Positions 63,885 to 64,000 of a stretch of 64,000 nucleotides of DNA are shown here, piece by piece (positions within the stretch are counted from its first letter, which is position 1; the number at the start of each line of letters is the position of its first letter). A program made the position numbers and the translations under genes. The DNA comes from Paradesertivirga superstes (GTDB lineage: Bacteria; Bacteroidota; Bacteroidia; Sphingobacteriales; Sphingobacteriaceae): positions 124,001 to 188,000 of the forward strand of contig NZ_JBBJCN010000004.1 in assembly GCF_037622515.1 (NCBI RefSeq), read 5' to 3'. The notes beneath the pieces were generated by a model that was not told the origin of the DNA, searched no databases, and worked only from the letters and a program-made list of their open reading frames with translations.

Positions 63885-63981
63885 TGTGAATTGTATGATA
63901 AATTTACACACTATTCGAAAAGAAAAATCGATTTCCGGAGGTTGTTACATCAATTGTGAAATGTTTACAATCAAATTCACA
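63885..63981 (-). promoter_or_regulatory. Conserved promoter and box of wza copy 2
   Basis: TAAATTTA at 63899-63906 (minus strand, one mismatch from TAnnTTTG), the box GATTTCCGGAGGTTGTTAC (within 63929-63949) and TTCACA/TGTGAA boxes at 63885, 63955 and 63976. It matches the region before wza copy 1 in sequence and spacing. The window ends shortly after, so more boxes may lie outside. Confidence 0.55.
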
Positions 63982-64000
63982 CAATAGTGAAAGTTTTTTT

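Noticed and set aside
63099..63911. Longer wza copy 2 reading from 63911
   Set aside because: It would put 15 residues ahead of a clear lipoprotein signal and overlap the conserved -7 element at 63899-63906.

Overview
This is a Bacteroidota chromosome fragment, most likely from the Sphingobacteriaceae (Pedobacter-like). The inference rests on a type IX secretion (T9SS) plug protein, a PorP/SprF protein with a T9SS type B giant adhesin, a DUF6266 protein, UpxY-type antiterminators, AT-rich DNA, few Shine-Dalgarno sequences, and promoters fitting the Bacteroidota pattern (TTG/TTTG, about 19-21 nt, TAnnTTTG). I see no tRNA, rRNA, insertion sequence or CRISPR array.

Region 1 (1-18.4 kb) is ordinary core genome on both strands: dihydroorotase, DNA polymerase III delta, valyl-tRNA synthetase, an ABC-F ATPase, the T9SS plug protein, an acyl-CoA thioesterase, an EVE protein, a phosphohexomutase, a D-2-hydroxyacid dehydrogenase, an RRM protein and several small hypotheticals. 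Between pyrC and holA lies a candidate free-standing small RNA (about 1475-1590) with its own promoter and terminator.

Region 2 (18.7-50.6 kb) is a large minus-strand surface polysaccharide locus. Read in the direction of transcription it has export lipoprotein (Wza-like), tyrosine autokinase (Wzc-like), structured leader, UpxY antiterminator, Wzx flippase, two DegT aminotransferases, glycosyltransferases, Wzy-like polymerase, short initiating sugar transferase, methyltransferase, two AsnB-type amidotransferases and a UDP-glucuronate 4-epimerase-like protein. A lipoprotein pectate lyase follows, then a distal block (glycosyltransferase, aminotransferase, N-acetyltransferase, two FemAB-like proteins, FlaA1/CapD-like dehydratase) and two small HTH regulators. 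The gene set suggests a Wzx/Wzy polymer with amino sugars and uronic acids, possibly amidated galacturonate.

Region 3 (51-64 kb) is a second minus-strand unit that reuses the front end of the polysaccharide locus. It has a second Wza-like lipoprotein, the same leader and a second UpxY, but what follows is a 9.4-kb gene for a 3118-residue MBG-repeat T9SS adhesin and then a PorP/SprF protein. No Wzc-like gene lies between this Wza and its leader. This arrangement, an UpxY antiterminator and leader placed in front of a giant T9SS adhesin, is the most interesting system in the window.

Two further links tie the pieces together. A roughly 88-residue 'SDGGFAY' domain of unknown function occurs twice in the pectate lyase and twice nested inside MBG repeats of the adhesin. 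TTCACA/TGTGAA boxes cluster upstream of the pectate lyase and both wza-like genes.
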